From the NCBI GenBank assembly GCA_025459265.1, contig JALOQX010000029.1, positions 1-40,282 of the forward strand: a stretch of DNA of 40,282 bases, read 5' to 3'. The translations under genes and the position numbers were made by a program. The notes beneath the pieces are model-generated. The model made no database searches, had not been told where the DNA came from, and was given only the letters and a program-made list of their open reading frames with translations. Shown in pieces: positions 15,820 through 24,437 of this stretch (position 1 is its first letter; the number at the start of each line of letters is the position of its first letter). Source of the stretch: Pirellulaceae bacterium (GTDB lineage: Bacteria > Planctomycetota > Planctomycetia > Pirellulales > Pirellulaceae).

Positions 15820-15861
15820 AAAAAAAAAGGCCGGAAGGCTGCCATTTGCAACCTTCCGGCC
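15820..15861 (-). terminator. Intrinsic terminator hairpin in the dabB leader (attenuator candidate)
   Basis: On the minus strand the RNA would fold GGCCGGAAGG (15861-15852), a 13-base loop, and CCUUCCGGCC (15838-15829), followed directly by nine U (15828-15820). This is a textbook Rho-independent terminator. It lies downstream of a promoter-like sequence at 15965-15993 and only about 40 bases before the dabB start, so it could attenuate the operon. It could also simply end the transcript of the DUF2294 gene about 160 bases upstream. Confidence 0.85.
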
Positions 15862-15964
15862 TTCTCTGCGCGAGCGTTCAATCCCACGCAGCCAAAACCT
15901 GATTCTGTCGACTGTTTGGCGTCCGCAACGCGAAATCCAACCCAGCCACAATTCGTATCGGTAG

Positions 15965-15993
15965 AATGTAGGCGCGACTTGATGCGAAGTCAA
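15965..15993 (-). promoter_or_regulatory. Sigma-70-type promoter for the dabB operon
   Basis: Minus-strand TTGACT (15993-15988), a 17-base spacer, and TACATT (15970-15965), a good match to the -35/-10 consensus with ideal spacing. Transcription would start near 15958 and give a leader of about 175 bases containing the terminator hairpin. It lies just after the stop of the DUF2294 gene, so dabB can be transcribed independently of the genes upstream. Confidence 0.6.
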
Positions 15994-16020
15994 GGTCTCC
16001 GCGGAAAAATCTCGCCGCCA

Positions 16021-16392
16021 TCATGCCTGGTCGAATTCGGGGCGCCCTTCGAGCGTGAACACGATGATGCGCTCGCCCGTCTTGGCGCTGATGTCCGTAT
16101 GCAGACTGACGACATTCACGGCGAGAATCCCTCCTATCATGGCGTCCAGCAAAGGCCTCCCTTGCTCAATCAATTCCTGCCTGACTTGCTTGATCAAGCA
16201 CTGGCCTCGCTTCGACTCCTCCGACTCCGCAAGCTTCAGCTCGGCTGGCGTCAGAACGTTCTTCAACCGTACCAGCACCATGTCCTCGATGATGTAGGAT
16301 CGTGCCTCCAACGGCCCACGACCCATGAATTCCTTTTCGAACCGGACGATCGCTTGGCTGATTTCCCGTTCGGCTTCTCGTTTGCTTTTCAC
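16021..16392 (-). CDS. DUF2294 / MpsC-family protein
   Basis: 123 residues, the normal length for DUF2294. The pattern EREISQAIVRFEKEFMGRGP, then SYIIEDMVLVRLKNVLTPAE, and the end VVSLHTDISAKTGERIIVF are characteristic. In Staphylococcus aureus mpsC encodes this family next to mpsA and mpsB, which correspond to dabB and dabA; here it lies directly upstream of dabB in the same direction. It is a small soluble protein of unknown biochemical role, assumed to assist or regulate the cation/bicarbonate complex. The start is GTG 16392 with GAGG five bases upstream. Its distance from dabB (239 bases with a promoter and a terminator) suggests separate control. Confidence 0.82.
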   Translation of the reverse strand: MKSKREAEREISQAIVRFEKEFMGRGPLEARSYIIEDMVLVRLKNVLTPAELKLAESEESKRGQCLIKQVRQELIEQGRPLLDAMIGGILAVNVVSLHTDISAKTGERIIVFTLEGRPEFDQA

Positions 16393-16434
16393 GTTGACCT
16401 CAAAAATGCACTGCCCACATTGTTCGCCGCTGAA

Positions 16435-17193
16435 TCAATCGTTCTCCCTGCGCTTTGCCGCGCGCAAGGCCTCGAGCTCTCTGACCAGTGGTCGCCAGTA
16501 GTTCTTGTCCGCTTCCGCGGACGCCATGCGTTCCTTTTCGAGTTCCGCTGTGAGGGCGGTATGGCTGGCACCAAACGCTTCGGCCAATAGCGGCCGCAGG
16601 GAAACCACCTCCCGTGCGATCGCGGGGTTTTCCGCGGCGACGCGAATCAGCGTCTCCGGCGTGCGAGATTCGCGGAGCCAGAAGCGGACACGGGCCTCGT
16701 TCGGTTCGTCGCGGTGTTGGTAGTAATGAGCATCGACGAGCCGCCGGATCATCGGCCAATCCCTGTCGCGCTGGGTTTTCTTGGCCTGCACCAGGTCCTC
16801 GATGCCAAGCAGTTCGTAGACGATCCCGTCGGCGTCCTGAATGGTCGTCCGGCGTTCCCAGAGTGATTCGAAATCATCACAGCCCCGCAGTCTGGTCATG
16901 ACATCAAGTCGAATGCCGGAGGCGTCCGGATGTCGGCAACGGAAGTGAAGTGCGTGCCCGCGATCCAAGTAGCCCCAGTCGGCCGGCGGAACGGCGATGC
17001 AGTCGGCCTGCAGTTCATCGAGTGCCGACGTGAAGCGATTCAGGTTCGCGTCGTCGGCGACAATCACAATGTCACAGTCCCGGCTAAACTCGGCCGCGCC
17101 GTAGAACACGCAGGCCTGCCCGCCCATAAGCAGGTATCTGACCTCGTGGCATGACAGCGTCGAAAGGACTTTGACTATCGGGTTCGGGATCAA
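16435..17193 (-). CDS. Nucleotidyltransferase-fold protein, second gene of an overlapping pair
   Basis: 252 residues. VRYLLMGGQACVFYGAAEFSRDCDIVI carries the GG (here GGQA) and the DxD-like pair (D-C-D) of the nucleotidyltransferase superfamily; a third acidic position may be in IRLDVMTRLRG. The C-terminal half is helical and charged (RVRFWLRESRTPETL, ALTAELEKERMAS). Such proteins resemble MNT/AbiEii-type nucleotidyltransferases of toxin-antitoxin systems, though a housekeeping role is possible. TTG 17193 is chosen because GGAGG lies five bases upstream and similarity begins there. It overlaps the preceding small gene by 110 bases in another frame, so the two are translationally coupled. No function is assigned. 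Confidence 0.7.
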   Translation of the reverse strand: MIPNPIVKVLSTLSCHEVRYLLMGGQACVFYGAAEFSRDCDIVIVADDANLNRFTSALDELQADCIAVPPADWGYLDRGHALHFRCRHPDASGIRLDVMTRLRGCDDFESLWERRTTIQDADGIVYELLGIEDLVQAKKTQRDRDWPMIRRLVDAHYYQHRDEPNEARVRFWLRESRTPETLIRVAAENPAIAREVVSLRPLLAEAFGASHTALTAELEKERMASAEADKNYWRPLVRELEALRAAKRREND

Positions 17194-17347
17194 GCGAACC
17201 TCCGACTTGGAGATAGAATTGCCAGTTCTTCTTGGACTCTGCCCATCGCTGCTGGGGCGTGAGCCCATACCACTCGAGCCACGCATCCTCGTGGTCGCGG
17301 GCTTCGTCGAGTCGTTTTCGTCGCTCTTGGGAGTGCATGCCCGGCAT
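17084..17347 (-). CDS. Small protein preceding and overlapping the nucleotidyltransferase
   Basis: 87 residues, with a charged helical start (HSQERRKRLDEARD) and the conserved-looking core WYGLTPQQRWAESKKNW followed by GGSLDPEPDSQSPFD. I recall planctomycete homologues with the pattern 'LTPxxRWxES...GGSLDPEPDxQSPF' sitting before a nucleotidyltransferase, which makes this a real gene rather than a shadow of its neighbour. The tail (AGLRVLRRGRV) lies in the overlap. ATG 17347 or ATG 17338 starts it. A 16-base palindrome abuts the start codon and could be an operator. It may be the partner or antitoxin of the nucleotidyltransferase; this is inference. Confidence 0.62.
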   Translation of the reverse strand: MPGMHSQERRKRLDEARDHEDAWLEWYGLTPQQRWAESKKNWQFYLQVGGSLDPEPDSQSPFDAVMPRGQIPAYGRAGLRVLRRGRV

Positions 17348-17363
17348 TGTACGGCCCCGTACA
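17348..17363 (-). promoter_or_regulatory. Palindrome at the start of the nucleotidyltransferase pair (possible operator)
   Basis: TGTACGG-CC-CCGTACA is a perfect inverted repeat of seven bases per arm ending one base before ATG 17347. A protein bound here, or a hairpin in the mRNA, would block translation or transcription of the pair. Position and symmetry fit autoregulation, but no protein site is known. Confidence 0.35.
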
Positions 17364-17515
17364 AGAATTAGGAAGAAACCCTGGCCACCGCACGTCTGCC
17401 CAACCCCGTGAAACCAGAGTGTCTGCCCACGGGCCCACGCTCCGTCCCAGAGGATTTCGAGTAAGATAGAGTGACAGCGGCACCGGGCGCGGCAATGTTA
17501 CGGTCCGAGGCCGTC

Positions 17516-17586
17516 ATCGTTTAACCCGCCGCCGCAGGCGAGGCCGCAGCGAACTTCACCTCGCCTGCGGCGGCGGGTTAAACGAT
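17516..17586. repeat. Perfect 28-bp inverted repeat
   Basis: Arms at 17516-17543 and 17559-17586 are exact reverse complements over 28 bases, with a 15-base loop. A third segment at 17595-17607 (CAGGCGAGGTGAA) is complementary to 17555-17567, giving a competing 13-bp stem. It occupies the 356-base interval 17348-17703, in which no coding sequence is supported. It is much longer than an ordinary terminator and has no U-tract, so it is more like an inserted palindromic repeat unit. Confidence 0.8.
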
Positions 17587-17631
17587 TCAAACTACAGGCG
17601 AGGTGAAACCCGGGGACTCATATCCGGCAGC

Positions 17632-17667
17632 GCAGCACGTGGTCGCTTTTGGCCACCCACGTGCTGC
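17632..17667 (+). promoter_or_regulatory. Hairpin in the leader of the DUF1080-sialidase gene
   Basis: GCAGCACGTGG (17632-17642) pairs perfectly with CCACGTGCTGC (17657-17667) across a 14-base loop, and ends 20 bases before the AAGGAG ribosome site at 17687. It contains the palindromic core CACGTG in each arm. It may be a leader hairpin, a protein site or a further repeat. Confidence 0.45.
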
Positions 17668-17703
17668 TGCGCCGTGACCGCTGACAGTAAGGAGCCGCCA
17701 ATC

Positions 17704-19380
17704 GTGTTGCGCATGTTCTTCCACAGTGGGTGTTTCGCCGCTTGCTTGGTGCTCGGCAGCGCGACGACCCCGCGCGCAGGTGAACCGCATCCCCTATTCG
17801 ACGGCAAATCGCTCTCAGGCTGGGACGTCCTGGCCTGCGAGGCGGTCGTCCAGGAGGAGGCCATACTGCTCGCCTCCGGCAACGGGCTGGTGCAGAGCAA
17901 GCAGCAGTACGGCGATTTCGTGCTGGACTTCGAGTGGAAGGCACTCCACGCCGACAAGTGGGACTCCGGCTTGTACTTTCGATACACCGAGGTCCCGGCA
18001 GGCCGTCCGTGGCCGGATCGCTACCAGGTCAATCTGCAGCAGGCAGGTGAGGGCAACCTCGTCGGGTTTCCCAACGGCAAGAACACCGTCCCGACCAAAC
18101 CAGGCGATTGGAACCGTTTCGAATTGACCGTCCAGGGCACCACGGCGTCGCTGCGAGTCAATGGTCAGCAGGCCTGGCAGGTCGACGGCATCGAAGTCCC
18201 ACGCGGCTACCTCGCGCTGCAGGCCGAAGTTCCCGGCGGCGGACAGTTCCTGTTTCGCAAGATCCGGATCATGGAACTGGACAAGCCTGCCTGGATACCA
18301 GGACACCGAGTTCCGTTTCAACAGGGGCATGTGACGTTGTCACAGCCGGTTCTGGTGGCGCGCAGCAAGGGGTATCTTTGGTTCCCGTCCCTGTCACGGC
18401 TGTCCGACGGACGGTTGCTCGCCATCATGTCCAATTACGCCGACGAGCATGTGACCATCTCCACAGCGAGTCTCTCCTGGTCTGCCGACGGAGGTCTCAC
18501 GTGGACCGCGCCAGTGCAAGGCCGCTATGGCGATCCCACGCTGACGCTGACCAGCGGCGACGAGCTCTTGCTGCCCTATTACCTGCGGCCGATGGGTGAC
18601 CTGGTGATGGGCGAAGTGTATCAGCTCTGCAAACCCGGGGAAACGCGGGCAGCGTTGCTGGAAAATCGGGTTGTCGTGCGCGGCTGGTCGCGGCCCGACC
18701 AGCCACTGAGCCCGACCACCGGCATGTCCGGGTTCGTCTTCAACGGCGACACATTAATCGACAAGAACCAAAACTATCTGGCGACGCTCTATGGTCACTA
18801 TCGCGATACACCGCGCTACGCCCTCGTCTTGGCGGAGTCAAAAGACGGAGTGGACTGGCAGATCCGCGCAACGATCGCCGGAGAAGACTGTCCGTTGGAA
18901 GGCGCGGAAGGACCGTGCGAAGCGGCACTCTGCCGGCTGCCGGACGGCCGTCTGATGTCGATCTTCCGCCTGGCCTCGAACCTGCCGTACGGCCAGTCGT
19001 ACAGTGAGGACGAAGGGCACACGTGGTCCGATGCGCGGGCGCTGCCCGGCGTGTTCTCCGTCCAGCCCAGCCTGGCTGTGCTGCCCGACGGAACGCTCGC
19101 ACTTTCCGGCGGCCGGCCCGGCGTCTACCTGTGGCTCAGTCGCGACGGAAAAGGACTCGACTGGAACCAGTTCGACGTCGTGGCGAATCACAATGCGTTT
19201 GTACCCCAGGAGCCAATCACGGATGCGAGCAAATCCAGCTCCTACACCGAAGTCGTCGCTGTTGACGAACGCAACTTGCTGCTCATCTACGATCGCATCC
19301 CCTTCTCTTGGGGCCCCGTTCCTGCCGATTCGCCGGAGACCAATAGCGTCTGGGTCACGCGGATCACGATCGACGATTGA
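17704..19380 (+). CDS. Secreted DUF1080 (3-keto-disaccharide hydrolase-like) domain fused to a sialidase-like propeller
   Basis: 558 residues. A signal peptide (about 1-25, ending TTPRAG) is followed by PLFDGKSLSGWDV, the opening motif of the DUF1080 jelly-roll (about 30-200; WDSGLYFRYTE, PGDWNRFELTVQG and GYLALQAE are further signatures). From about residue 215 the protein is a six-bladed sialidase/BNR-type propeller: LSWSADGGLTWTAP and YSEDEGHTWSDA are Asp-box-like repeats, and RLSDGRLLAIMSNY and RLPDGRLMSIFRL are blade strands. GTG 17704 is chosen because AAGGAG lies nine bases upstream; ATG 17713 is possible. It probably acts on extracellular polysaccharide or its glycosidic decorations. 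It converges on fumarase. Confidence 0.85.
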   Translation: MLRMFFHSGCFAACLVLGSATTPRAGEPHPLFDGKSLSGWDVLACEAVVQEEAILLASGNGLVQSKQQYGDFVLDFEWKALHADKWDSGLYFRYTEVPAGRPWPDRYQVNLQQAGEGNLVGFPNGKNTVPTKPGDWNRFELTVQGTTASLRVNGQQAWQVDGIEVPRGYLALQAEVPGGGQFLFRKIRIMELDKPAWIPGHRVPFQQGHVTLSQPVLVARSKGYLWFPSLSRLSDGRLLAIMSNYADEHVTISTASLSWSADGGLTWTAPVQGRYGDPTLTLTSGDELLLPYYLRPMGDLVMGEVYQLCKPGETRAALLENRVVVRGWSRPDQPLSPTTGMSGFVFNGDTLIDKNQNYLATLYGHYRDTPRYALVLAESKDGVDWQIRATIAGEDCPLEGAEGPCEAALCRLPDGRLMSIFRLASNLPYGQSYSEDEGHTWSDARALPGVFSVQPSLAVLPDGTLALSGGRPGVYLWLSRDGKGLDWNQFDVVANHNAFVPQEPITDASKSSSYTEVVAVDERNLLLIYDRIPFSWGPVPADSPETNSVWVTRITIDD

Positions 19381-19421
19381 CCAGGCGGACGACGGAGTGA
19401 ACCAGGTGGAGGGCGGAGCTC

Positions 19422-21053
19422 TCAGTGCGCGCACCCGGGTCCGACATGCTGGAAGAAGTCGTTGCCCTTGTCGTCGATCAGAATGAACGCGGGGAAGTCC
19501 ACGACGTCGATCTTCCAGATCGCTTCCATCCCGAGCTCCGCGAACTCAACGACTTCGACCTGGCGGATGTTCTCCCGGGCCAGAATCGCGGCCGGGCCGC
19601 CAATACTGCCGAGATAGAAGCCGCCATGTTGCCGGCACGCCTCCGCGACCTGCGGACCACGGTTGCCCTTGGCGATCATTACCAGGCTGCCGCCGTGCCG
19701 CTGGAAGAGATCGACATACGCATCCATGCGGCCGGCCGTCGTGGGACCGAATGAGCCGCTGGGCAGGTGCGCCGGTTTCTTGGCCGGACCGGCATAGTAC
19801 ACCGGGTGCGCCCGGAAATAGTCCGGCAGCCCCTGGCCCGCATCCAGACGTTCCTTGAGCTTCGCGTGCGCGATGTCGCGCGCGACCACGATCGGACCGG
19901 TCAGCAGCAGCCGCGTGGTCACGGGATAGCGCGACAGCTCAGCCAGAATCTCACGCATCGGCCGATTCAGGTCCACGCGTACTGCCCCTTCATCCTTCCG
20001 GTGCCGCAGCGCCTCGGGGATGTACTTGAGCGGTTCGAACTCCAGTTGCTCCAGATAGACTCCGTCGCGCGTGATCTTCCCTTTGGCCTGCCGGTCCGCA
20101 CTGCACGACACGCCCAGGCCAATTGGGAGCGACGCGCCATGGCGCGGCAGCCGGATCACACGCACGTCCAGCGCAAAGTACTTGCCGCCAAACTGGGCGC
20201 CGATGCCGCACCGCTGAGCCGCCTCGAGCAGCTGTGCTTCCAGCTCGATGTCGCGAAACGCGCGGCCGTGCTCGTTCCCCGACGTCGGCAGGTGGTCCAG
20301 GTACTTTGTCGAGGCCAGCTTGACCGTTTTCAGCGTGGCCTCCGCCGAGGTGCCCCCAATGACAAACACCAGATGATAGGGCGGGCAGGCTGCCGTCCCG
20401 ATCGAGGCCATCTTCTGGCTGAGGAAATCGACCAGCGCGGCGCGGTTGAGCAGGGCGCGCGTTTCCTGGAACAGAAAGGACTTGTTGGCCGACCCGCCCC
20501 CCTTGGCGATGAAGAGAAAGTCGTACGAGTCGCCGTCCACAGCGGCCAACTCGATCTGCGCCGGCAGGTTCGTCCCCGTGTTCTTTTCGTCCCACATCGT
20601 CAGCGCCGCCATCTGCGAGTAACGCAGATGGTGCTCGGTGTACGCCACATACACGCCGTGCGCCAGCGCCTCCTCGTCGCCGAGCGACCACACCGCATGT
20701 CCCTTCTTGCCGTGAACGATCGCCGTGCCCGTGTCCTGGCAGAACGGCAACACCCCGGCACTGGAGACATCCGCGTTCTTGAGCATCGTCAGCGCCACCA
20801 TGCGATCGTTGTCCGACGCCTCGGGATCGTCCAGGATGGCTGCCACCTGCCGCAAGTGCGCAGCACGCAAGAAGAAGTTGATGTCATGAAACGCCTGCGC
20901 GCTGAGCAGCGTGAGTGCCGGCGGCTGGATGCACAACATGTCCCGCCCGTCCCACGTCTTGACCTCGACGTGCTCGCGCGTGAGCAAGCGGTACTCCGTC
21001 TCGTCCGGCCCGGACTCGAACAGCTTCTGGTAATGAAACAAAGGAGTCGGCAT
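19422..21053 (-). CDS. Class I (iron-sulfur) fumarate hydratase
   Basis: 543 residues, the single-chain FumA/FumB type, with alpha and beta domains fused. It hydrates fumarate to malate with a [4Fe-4S] cluster. The three cluster cysteines are C105 in [11 protein letters not shown]223 in [11 protein letters not shown] and C317 in GVSCSADRQ, at almost the same positions as in E. coli FumA. The C-terminal domain contains [11 protein letters not shown] and GGPAAILA. The start has GAGG nine bases upstream. It lies 35 bases after the PQQ-propeller gene and may be co-transcribed with it, although no functional link is obvious. Confidence 0.94.
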   Translation of the reverse strand: MPTPLFHYQKLFESGPDETEYRLLTREHVEVKTWDGRDMLCIQPPALTLLSAQAFHDINFFLRAAHLRQVAAILDDPEASDNDRMVALTMLKNADVSSAGVLPFCQDTGTAIVHGKKGHAVWSLGDEEALAHGVYVAYTEHHLRYSQMAALTMWDEKNTGTNLPAQIELAAVDGDSYDFLFIAKGGGSANKSFLFQETRALLNRAALVDFLSQKMASIGTAACPPYHLVFVIGGTSAEATLKTVKLASTKYLDHLPTSGNEHGRAFRDIELEAQLLEAAQRCGIGAQFGGKYFALDVRVIRLPRHGASLPIGLGVSCSADRQAKGKITRDGVYLEQLEFEPLKYIPEALRHRKDEGAVRVDLNRPMREILAELSRYPVTTRLLLTGPIVVARDIAHAKLKERLDAGQGLPDYFRAHPVYYAGPAKKPAHLPSGSFGPTTAGRMDAYVDLFQRHGGSLVMIAKGNRGPQVAEACRQHGGFYLGSIGGPAAILARENIRQVEVVEFAELGMEAIWKIDVVDFPAFILIDDKGNDFFQHVGPGCAH

Positions 21054-21088
21054 GTCGCGATACCTCGGGAGTGGATCGGCACCGTGTG

Positions 21089-22393
21089 CTACGGCAGAGC
21101 ACGCACACAGTACAGAGTACTGCCGGTGCGAATCAGAATGCTACCGTCTACCACCGCCACTCCGTATTGAATGGGGCCGCCGAACATCCGGGCGCCTTGG
21201 TCGTCCCCCTCGATTTTCACGTCTTCCGGGCGCCAGATGTAGTTGACGGCCAGCTGTTGGTGCTGCGGACCGGCGGCGATCACTGTCGTCGCCCCATCCT
21301 TGCCGAAAAAGTAGATGCGATCGCCCACGCCCACCGGCGTGGCCCAGCAGGATTCAGCCAGCCGCGCGTTGTATTTCAGCTCGCCGGTCATCGCATCGAA
21401 ACAGAACACCACGCCCACCTGGTTGACCCAGTAGGCCAGCCCCCGGTACACGACCGGCGAGGCGAACGAGGCCAGCGCCTTCTCGGCTGTCCAGACCTTC
21501 TCGGCGCGCCAGCCGTCCCCGTCGCGCACGATCCGCACGGCGATGTTCGACCGCGGCGCAATCGCTGCGAACTGCCGCCGCTCACCCGCTCCCGCCCCCA
21601 CCAGGAACATCCCGTCGCCAAACGCCAGCGGCGTCGTGGCCGTGTTCCCGCCCACGTCTCCCAGCGTCCACAGCGCTCTGCCCGTCTCCACATCGTACCC
21701 GTCCACCGACCCGTCGCCGCTGACGACCAGCTGCGGCACGCCTGCCGCCGTGACCAAAGCAGGTGAACTCCACGCCACCCGACTCGCCCGCTCCGTCTTC
21801 CACACGTTCGTGCCGTCGGACTTGCGGACCGCCAGCAAGTAACTCGGACCCTTGTGGTCAATCAACACGAAGACCGTCGACTCCGTTTGAGCCAGTGAAG
21901 AACCCAGACCGAACTCGTTATCGAACGAGCCATATTCCCGGGAAAGTGACCGCTGCCAACGCTCGTGCCCATCATGGTCCAACGCGATCAGATCCCCACT
22001 TTCGAAGAAAACATACACACCCGTGGCATCGGCCGCCGGCGTGGGTGCCGCCCGACTGACATAGAGCGTCTTCTTGACCGGCAGCGAAGTCGGAAACGAC
22101 TTCCGCCAGATCAACGCCCCGGTCTGAAGATCAAGGGCCAACACGTGATTCGTGTCCTTCATCTCACCCTCGACCGTCGTCAGATACACCCGCCCCTGCC
22201 ACACAATCGGGCTTGACTGCCCCTCCCCGGGCAGCTCGGCACGCCACGCGACGTTCTGATCGGGTGCCCAGGTGAGCGGCACTGATTCCGGTGCGATGGC
22301 CGACGCGCCGGCTCCCAGGAACCCTGGCCAGACGCCCGCTGGGGATGGATCGGCAGCCAGTAGGAACGACGAGATGAGAATCAGTGGGGTCAT
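21089..22393 (-). CDS. Secreted PQQ-like beta-propeller protein
   Basis: 434 residues. A signal peptide ([16 protein letters not shown]) is followed by [11 protein letters not shown] and then repeated propeller strands of the PQQ/BamB type: [40 protein letters not shown] and [14 protein letters not shown]. The protein has no dehydrogenase catalytic insert and no PQQ-ligand pattern that I can see, so it is probably a binding or scaffold protein outside the cytoplasm. ATG 22393 is chosen because the signal peptide starts there; the frame continues upstream through the palindromic repeat at 22526-22635, where the reading is repetitive and not protein-like. Confidence 0.83.
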   Translation of the reverse strand: MTPLILISSFLLAADPSPAGVWPGFLGAGASAIAPESVPLTWAPDQNVAWRAELPGEGQSSPIVWQGRVYLTTVEGEMKDTNHVLALDLQTGALIWRKSFPTSLPVKKTLYVSRAAPTPAADATGVYVFFESGDLIALDHDGHERWQRSLSREYGSFDNEFGLGSSLAQTESTVFVLIDHKGPSYLLAVRKSDGTNVWKTERASRVAWSSPALVTAAGVPQLVVSGDGSVDGYDVETGRALWTLGDVGGNTATTPLAFGDGMFLVGAGAGERRQFAAIAPRSNIAVRIVRDGDGWRAEKVWTAEKALASFASPVVYRGLAYWVNQVGVVFCFDAMTGELKYNARLAESCWATPVGVGDRIYFFGKDGATTVIAAGPQHQQLAVNYIWRPEDVKIEGDDQGARMFGGPIQYGVAVVDGSILIRTGSTLYCVRALP

Positions 22394-22525
22394 GCGAGTA
22401 CCTTGCCCTGAGTGGAAACTGCGTGCAGCGGCCGTCCGCTTGATCGCGGCTCGAGTCGCCTGCCTACTATGAGATAGCGGTTCGCCCCAAGAAATCAACC
22501 GCAGTTGCATCGTCCCCCGATTGAG

Positions 22526-22635
22526 GGTGGACAGAAAGATGGTGGACAGAAAAATAGGGGACAGAAAAATGGTGGACAGAAAAATCGCAGACTGGGATCT
22601 CCTTGTCCCCCATTTTTCTGTCCCCCATTTTTCTG
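22526..22635. repeat. Palindromic element of 15-base units around GGACAGAAAAAT
   Basis: Four direct 15-base units (22526-22585, consensus GGTGGACAGAAAAAT) are followed by a 20-base spacer and two inverted units (22606-22635, TCCCCCATTTTTCTG). The arms can fold into a long hairpin. The GGGGACAG/CTGTCCCC theme recalls the ends of the 179-bp element, though the bodies differ. It fills most of the interval 22394-22708, in which no gene is supported. Confidence 0.8.
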
Positions 22636-22708
22636 TCTCTCCCCTTTCCTGATGCGCAATACTCCCTCCCATCGCGATAATCCAGTGCATGAATAGGGAA
22701 TCACGTCG

Positions 22709-23032
22709 ATGAGGAAGATGCCGAGAGAAACAGCCGTCGATTTACAGCAGATTCCGAACGTCGGACCCTCTATTTCGCGGGACCTACAGCGGATCGGTAT
22801 CGCGACCCCACGCGACTTGCTGGGCAAGGACCCGTACGCACTGTATGACGACCTGTGCCGTATTACCGGAGTCCGTCATGATCCGTGCGTGATAGACGTG
22901 TTCATTGCTGCAGTCCGCTACATGGCTGGGGATCCGCCGAGACCTTGGTGGAAATACACGCCAGAACGGAAGCATACGCTCGCAGCCAGAGCGGAAGCAA
23001 TCACACCCGCTTGCAGGCGGTTCAGTGGTTGA
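22709..23032 (+). CDS. Cdd1/helix-hairpin-helix protein
   Basis: 107 residues of the 'Pathogenicity locus Cdd1' family. LQQIPNVGPSISRDLQRIGI is a helix-hairpin-helix DNA-binding motif; PRDLLGKDPYALYDDLC, TGVRHDPCVIDVFIAAVRYM and WWKYTPERK are the family signatures in the usual order and distance. These small proteins resemble the C-terminal domain of TfoX and probably bind DNA; their role is unknown. ATG 22709 is the first start in frame. GATAAT at 22676-22681 might be a -10 box but has no good -35. It stands alone between a repeat-rich interval and the rhamnose genes. Confidence 0.87.
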   Translation: MRKMPRETAVDLQQIPNVGPSISRDLQRIGIATPRDLLGKDPYALYDDLCRITGVRHDPCVIDVFIAAVRYMAGDPPRPWWKYTPERKHTLAARAEAITPACRRFSG

Positions 23033-23300
23033 ATATCGCGCGCCGGCGTGTCACATTCCGGACGGTGCGGCCGGACAAACGTGTCGGACGTCGCCGGGTT
23101 TCTGACGGAGGTGCGGGATCCCCACTGGAGGACCGGAGAACCGTCGGGTAGCCGGCGTTTCGGGGATCATTGTCACCCTCCACAGCGTCGCGCACAATGG
23201 TGGCACGCTGCTCAGGCGTCCGTTGTAGCGGGCGCCGCAAGGCAGCAGGCTGGTGGGCTGACGGGCGCTTGTGCCGAGCCACCTCCTTGGGGAGACAACC

Positions 23301-24380
23301 ATGACGCCCAATCCGTTTCTGGGAATCTTCTTTCATGCCATCGGTGGGTTTGCGGCGGGGAGTTTCTACACACCACTCAAGAGCGTACGGCGCTGGGCGT
23401 GGGAGAGCTTCTGGCTGGTAATGGGGCTGGCCGCCTGGCTGGCCGCCCCCTGGATCGTGGCGTTCATTACCACGCCGCAGCTGTTGGACGTGCTCCGCGA
23501 GAGCCCCCACCGGGCCTGGTATCTGGCGATCTTCTTCGGACTTCTGTGGGGCCTGGGCAACCTGACGTTCGGCCTGTCCGTGCGGTATCTCGGCATGGCG
23601 CTGGGCTACGCCGTGGCACTGGGATTCTGCATGACGTTTGGGACGCTGCTCCCGCCGATCTACAACGGGTTGTTCGGTACCGCGGAGGAGTGGGACAAAC
23701 TGGTGCGGCTGCTGACCGAGGTGCCCGGCATGACGGTGTTGTTGGGTGTCGCGGTCTGCCTGGGCGGGATTGGCGTATGCGGCCTGGCGGGCATGGCGAA
23801 GGAGCGCGAGTTAACGGATCAGCAGAAGCGCGAGTCGGTGGCGGAATTCGCGCTGGGGCGGGGGTTTCTCGTGGCCACGATGTCCGGCATCCTGAGCGCG
23901 TGCTTCGCCTTCGGACTCTCGGCCGGTGATCCGATCGCCCAACTGTCGATCGCCAAGGGGACGACGCCGGTCTTCTCCAACAATGCGGTGTTGGTGGTCA
24001 TTCTCTTGGGTGGATTTCTCAGTAATGCGACCTGGTGTCTGTTCCTGAATATCCGCAACCGCAGCTTTGGCGACTACGTGCGGGGCCCGGCTGGTCAGCA
24101 GGTCCGCAACTACGTGTTGTCGGCGCTCGGAGGCGTCATCTGGTACGGCCAGTTCTTTTTTTACGGGATGGGGCAGACGAAGCTCGGCAAGCAGTACGAC
24201 TTCTCGAGTTGGTCTATTCACATGGCATTCATCATCGTCTTCAGCAACTTGTGGGGCTTGTATTTCCACGAGTGGCGAGGCACGAGTTCGCGGACGCGCA
24301 CACTGGTCTGGGCCGGCATTCTCACGCTCATCGTCTCGACCTTCGTCATTGGCTACGGAAATTACCTGGCGACGCGGTAG
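23301..24380 (+). CDS. rhaT: L-rhamnose/proton symporter
   Basis: 359 residues with about ten hydrophobic segments, the RhaT length and layout. NPFLGIFFHAIGGFAAGSFY, WAWESFWLVMGLAAWLAAPW, FGLLWGLGNLTFGLSVRYLG and ALGYAVALGFCMTFGTLLPP are the RhaT signatures in order. It imports L-rhamnose, and possibly L-lyxose or other deoxysugars, with a proton across the inner membrane. ATG 23301 has GGGGAG about seven bases upstream; the frame is open farther back without further similarity. The isomerase-family gene starts 57 bases after its stop, so the two form a probable uptake-isomerisation operon. Confidence 0.92.
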   Translation: MTPNPFLGIFFHAIGGFAAGSFYTPLKSVRRWAWESFWLVMGLAAWLAAPWIVAFITTPQLLDVLRESPHRAWYLAIFFGLLWGLGNLTFGLSVRYLGMALGYAVALGFCMTFGTLLPPIYNGLFGTAEEWDKLVRLLTEVPGMTVLLGVAVCLGGIGVCGLAGMAKERELTDQQKRESVAEFALGRGFLVATMSGILSACFAFGLSAGDPIAQLSIAKGTTPVFSNNAVLVVILLGGFLSNATWCLFLNIRNRSFGDYVRGPAGQQVRNYVLSALGGVIWYGQFFFYGMGQTKLGKQYDFSSWSIHMAFIIVFSNLWGLYFHEWRGTSSRTRTLVWAGILTLIVSTFVIGYGNYLATR

Positions 24381-24437
24381 TACGTACACCGCTGTCAGTC
24401 TGCCGACACGACGCCAGGTGCGTTACAGAGGTTCCGC

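Noticed and set aside
15862-15958. Possible 23-codon leader peptide in the dabB leader (GTG to TGA on the minus strand)
   Set aside because: There is no ribosome site and no run of regulatory codons; in GC-rich DNA such a frame is expected by chance.
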